This document shows positions 6,506-8,132 of a stretch of 8,132 nt of DNA, piece after piece (position 1 is the stretch's first letter; each line of letters opens with the position of its first letter). Under the pieces are notes generated by a model. The model was given only the letters and a program-made list of their open reading frames with translations, made no database searches and was not told the DNA's origin. The DNA is from an uncultured Dehalococcoidia bacterium (GTDB lineage Bacteria; Chloroflexota; Dehalococcoidia; Tepidiformales; Tepidiformaceae): contig CALMIW010000814.1 of the NCBI GenBank assembly GCA_937864275.1, positions 1-8,132 on the forward strand, written 5' to 3'. Both the position numbers and the translations under genes were made by a program.

Positions 6506-6565
6506 GCGCTTCCGCGCCATGCGGTAGCATCCGGGGCGCCAACATCTCGTCTCGGAGCCGCCGAC

Positions 6566-7798
6566 ATGGTCACTGCTGAACCGTCTGTTTCGCCCGCGGA
6601 GCTGGGCCTCGACCCCACACGCCTGGGCTACCTCGACGAGCACCTCCAGCGCTACGTCTCGGACGGCCGCCTGGCGGGCACGCTCGTCCTGGTGGCCCGC
6701 CACGGCGAGGTTGCTCACTTCCAGGCGGCCGGCATGGCCGACCTCGCCCGCAGGACTCCCGTGAAGCGCGACACCATCTTCCGCATCTACTCGATGTCCA
6801 AGCCGGTCACCTCGATCGCCCTGATGCAGCTGTACGAACGCGGATTGATGCAGATCGATGACCCCGTGGAGAAGTACATCCCCGAATTCGAGGGAATGCG
6901 CGTCTTCTCCATGGGCTCCTACCCCAACTTCATAACCCACCGCCCCGCCCGCCTGATGACCGTGCGCGACCTGCTTTCGCACCAGAGCGGACTGACCTAC
7001 GGCTTCATCGCGCGAACGAACATCGACGCCGCCTACCGCGAACTCGAAGTCGATGCCGGCGGCAAGGGACGCTCGCTCAAAGACATGATTGCGACCCTCT
7101 CGACGCTCCCGCTGGAATTCTCGCCCGGCGATCACTGGAACTACTCGGTCTCGACGGACGTCTGCGGGTACCTGGTCGAGGTCATCTCCGGGCAACGGTT
7201 CGACGACTACCTCCAGGCGAACATCTTCGACCCGCTCGGCATGGTGGACACCGGGTTCTTCGTGCCCCCGGCCAAGCAGCCGCGGTTCGCCGCCAACTAC
7301 AGCGTCGACCCAAAGATCGGGCTGCGGCTTATCGACGACCCCGAGCACAGCGCGTATCTCCATCAGCCGACCTACCTCAGCGGCGGCGGCGGCCTGGTTT
7401 CTACGGCGACGGACTACTTCCGCTTCGCCCAGGCGCTCTGCAACGACGGCGAGCTCGAAGGCGCCCGCATCATCGGCCGGAAGACGCTGGAACTGATGAC
7501 CAGCAACCACCTTCCCGACGGCGCCGACCTGATGAACCACGCGCTTGGGCGCTGGGCCGAAACGACGTTCAGCGGCATCGGCTTTGGCCTCGGGTTCTCG
7601 GTGACGCTGGACCCGGCACAGGCGCAGGTCTCCGGCACGCCGGGCGAGTTCGCCTGGGGCGGTGCCGCCAGCACGGCCTTCTGGATCGACCCGGTGGAGG
7701 AACTGGTCGTGGTCTTCATGACCCAGCTGATGCCCTCGACGCAGTACAACATCCGGCGCGAACTGCGGTCGATCGTCTACTCCGCACTGACTCACTGA
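6566..7798 (+). CDS. class C beta-lactamase-fold serine hydrolase (family VIII esterase-like)
   Basis: The 410-residue protein belongs to the beta-lactamase-related serine hydrolases, the fold of AmpC, DD-peptidases and family VIII carboxylesterases. The catalytic SxxK motif is SMSK at 76-79, with Ser76 as nucleophile and Lys79. The second motif is Tyr193-Ser-Val in WNYSVSTDVCG, where beta-lactamases and DD-peptidases have YxN. The third is WGG at 364-366, in place of KTG. YSV plus WGG is the pattern of EstB-like esterases, so ester hydrolysis is more likely than beta-lactam resistance. LLSHQSGLTYG and LSGGGGLVSTATDYFRFAQ are further family hallmarks. No signal peptide is seen, so a cytoplasmic location is likely. 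GGAG at 6554-6557 lies 8 bases before the ATG. A possible -10 box TAGCAT at 6525-6530 lies in the 60-base gap after the sirtuin gene, so the gene may be read from that gene's transcript, its own promoter, or both. The natural substrate is unknown. Confidence 0.92.
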   Translation: MVTAEPSVSPAELGLDPTRLGYLDEHLQRYVSDGRLAGTLVLVARHGEVAHFQAAGMADLARRTPVKRDTIFRIYSMSKPVTSIALMQLYERGLMQIDDPVEKYIPEFEGMRVFSMGSYPNFITHRPARLMTVRDLLSHQSGLTYGFIARTNIDAAYRELEVDAGGKGRSLKDMIATLSTLPLEFSPGDHWNYSVSTDVCGYLVEVISGQRFDDYLQANIFDPLGMVDTGFFVPPAKQPRFAANYSVDPKIGLRLIDDPEHSAYLHQPTYLSGGGGLVSTATDYFRFAQALCNDGELEGARIIGRKTLELMTSNHLPDGADLMNHALGRWAETTFSGIGFGLGFSVTLDPAQAQVSGTPGEFAWGGAASTAFWIDPVEELVVVFMTQLMPSTQYNIRRELRSIVYSALTH

Positions 7799-7829
7799 GC
7801 AGGGCTGCTACTGTCGCGGGGCGTTATCG

Positions 7830-7852
7830 GCGGATGCCGCGGCTCGATCCGC
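7830..7852. terminator. possible hairpin between convergent genes
   Basis: GCGGAT (7830-7835) and ATCCGC (7847-7852) form a 6-bp stem around an 11-base loop that contains the palindrome GCCGCGGC. It lies in the 84-base gap where two genes converge, the expected place for a shared terminator. No T-tract flanks it on either strand, so support is weak. Confidence 0.25.
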
Positions 7853-7882
7853 ACAACCGGCACACGTCAGCGCCTTGAGCTA

Positions 7883-8132
7883 TCAATCGCGCCACTCCGT
7901 TGCGAGCGCGCCGGCCAGGGTTTCAGCCCGATGGATGCTGAAGCGTTCTCTCCAGAGGGCCGATTCATACGTCCCGGCCGGCGTGGTCGCGAGCTCGGCT
8001 GCCAGTTCGCCGCTCGTGATGGAGAACTTGAACCCGTGCCCCGAGCACGGCGACGCCACCACAACCGACGGGTGTTCGGTGTGGCGGTCGATGATGAAGT
8101 CGCGGTCCGGGGTTTCCGTGTACCTGCAGGTG
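7883..8132 (-). CDS. FAD-dependent oxidase of the monomeric sarcosine oxidase / N-methyltryptophan oxidase type (C-terminal part)
   Basis: Only the last 82 codons and the TGA stop (plus-strand 7883-7885) are inside the window; the start lies beyond the right edge. The peptide opens with CRYTETPDRDFIIDRH and continues with VVVASPCSGHGFKF. This closely follows the C-terminal signature of monomeric sarcosine oxidase and N-methyltryptophan oxidase, where the Cys of the CMYT-like segment carries covalent FAD and the SGHGFKF loop contacts the flavin and substrate. Both the Cys and the Lys are present here. Such enzymes oxidise N-methyl amino acids to the amino acid, formaldehyde and hydrogen peroxide. 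The true substrate cannot be told from this fragment; related amine oxidases share the motif. The gene is transcribed towards the serine hydrolase gene, and the two stop codons are about 84 bases apart. Confidence 0.82.
   Translation of the reverse strand, partial: TCRYTETPDRDFIIDRHTEHPSVVVASPCSGHGFKFSITSGELAAELATTPAGTYESALWRERFSIHRAETLAGALATEWRD

Noticed and set aside
5630..7795. 721-codon minus-strand open frame, the longest closed frame in the window
   Set aside because: It spans two well-supported plus-strand genes and the gap between them. Its length reflects codon bias rather than coding.
6566..7798. beta-lactamase resistance gene
   Set aside because: The second and third motifs are YSV and WGG rather than YxN and KTG, and there is no signal peptide, which favours an esterase.
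7867..8064. 65-codon minus-strand open frame
   Set aside because: It is in the wrong frame; another frame of the same strand gives the sarcosine oxidase-type C-terminus with SGHGFKF.

Overview
The window is GC-rich bacterial DNA with strongly G/C-biased third codon positions. It carries four complete protein genes, two genes cut by the window edges, and one very short leader-peptide gene. The LeuA is of the long actinobacterial type. Together with a Sir2 protein of the GPxGVWT kind, a secreted zinc phospholipase-like protein and apparently short or absent 5' UTRs, this fits a high-GC Chloroflexota (Dehalococcoidia-like) or actinobacterial genome. The sequence alone does not decide between them. 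No mobile elements, CRISPR arrays, rRNA or tRNA genes were seen.

Layout, left to right. (1) Minus strand, 2063 down to the left edge: a long open frame with a TTG start, a signal peptide and a zinc-ligand motif of the zinc-dependent phospholipase C / S1-P1 nuclease type. It runs off the window. (2) A 311-base divergent intergenic region. (3) Plus strand 2375-3613: an acyl-CoA dehydrogenase-fold flavoprotein that appears to lack both canonical catalytic glutamates. (4) 3614-3838: a control region with a sigma70-like promoter, a 12-residue leucine-rich leader peptide (MLKNAFGFLLLT) and mutually exclusive hairpins ending in a U-tract terminator. It reads as a leucine attenuator for the next gene. 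(5) 3839-5530: leuA, 2-isopropylmalate synthase. (6) 5531-5743: a perfect hairpin after leuA, a cluster of further inverted repeats, and a promoter-like element set directly against the sirtuin start. (7) 5744-6505: a Sir2-family NAD-dependent deacylase with a GTG start. (8) 6566-7798: a class C beta-lactamase-fold serine hydrolase, 60 bases downstream on the same strand. (9) Minus strand, 7883 to the right edge: the C-terminus of a monomeric sarcosine oxidase / N-methyltryptophan oxidase-type flavoenzyme, convergent with the hydrolase.

The genes do not form one obvious pathway. The only clear regulatory-metabolic unit is leuL-attenuator-leuA: leucine scarcity would stall a ribosome on the leader Leu codons and let transcription continue into leuA, the first committed step of leucine synthesis. 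The sirtuin and hydrolase may be co-transcribed, but each has its own plausible start signals. The most interesting item is the leucine leader/attenuator. Next are the acyl-CoA dehydrogenase homologue without a recognisable catalytic base and the secreted zinc enzyme whose predicted mature N-terminus is tryptophan.
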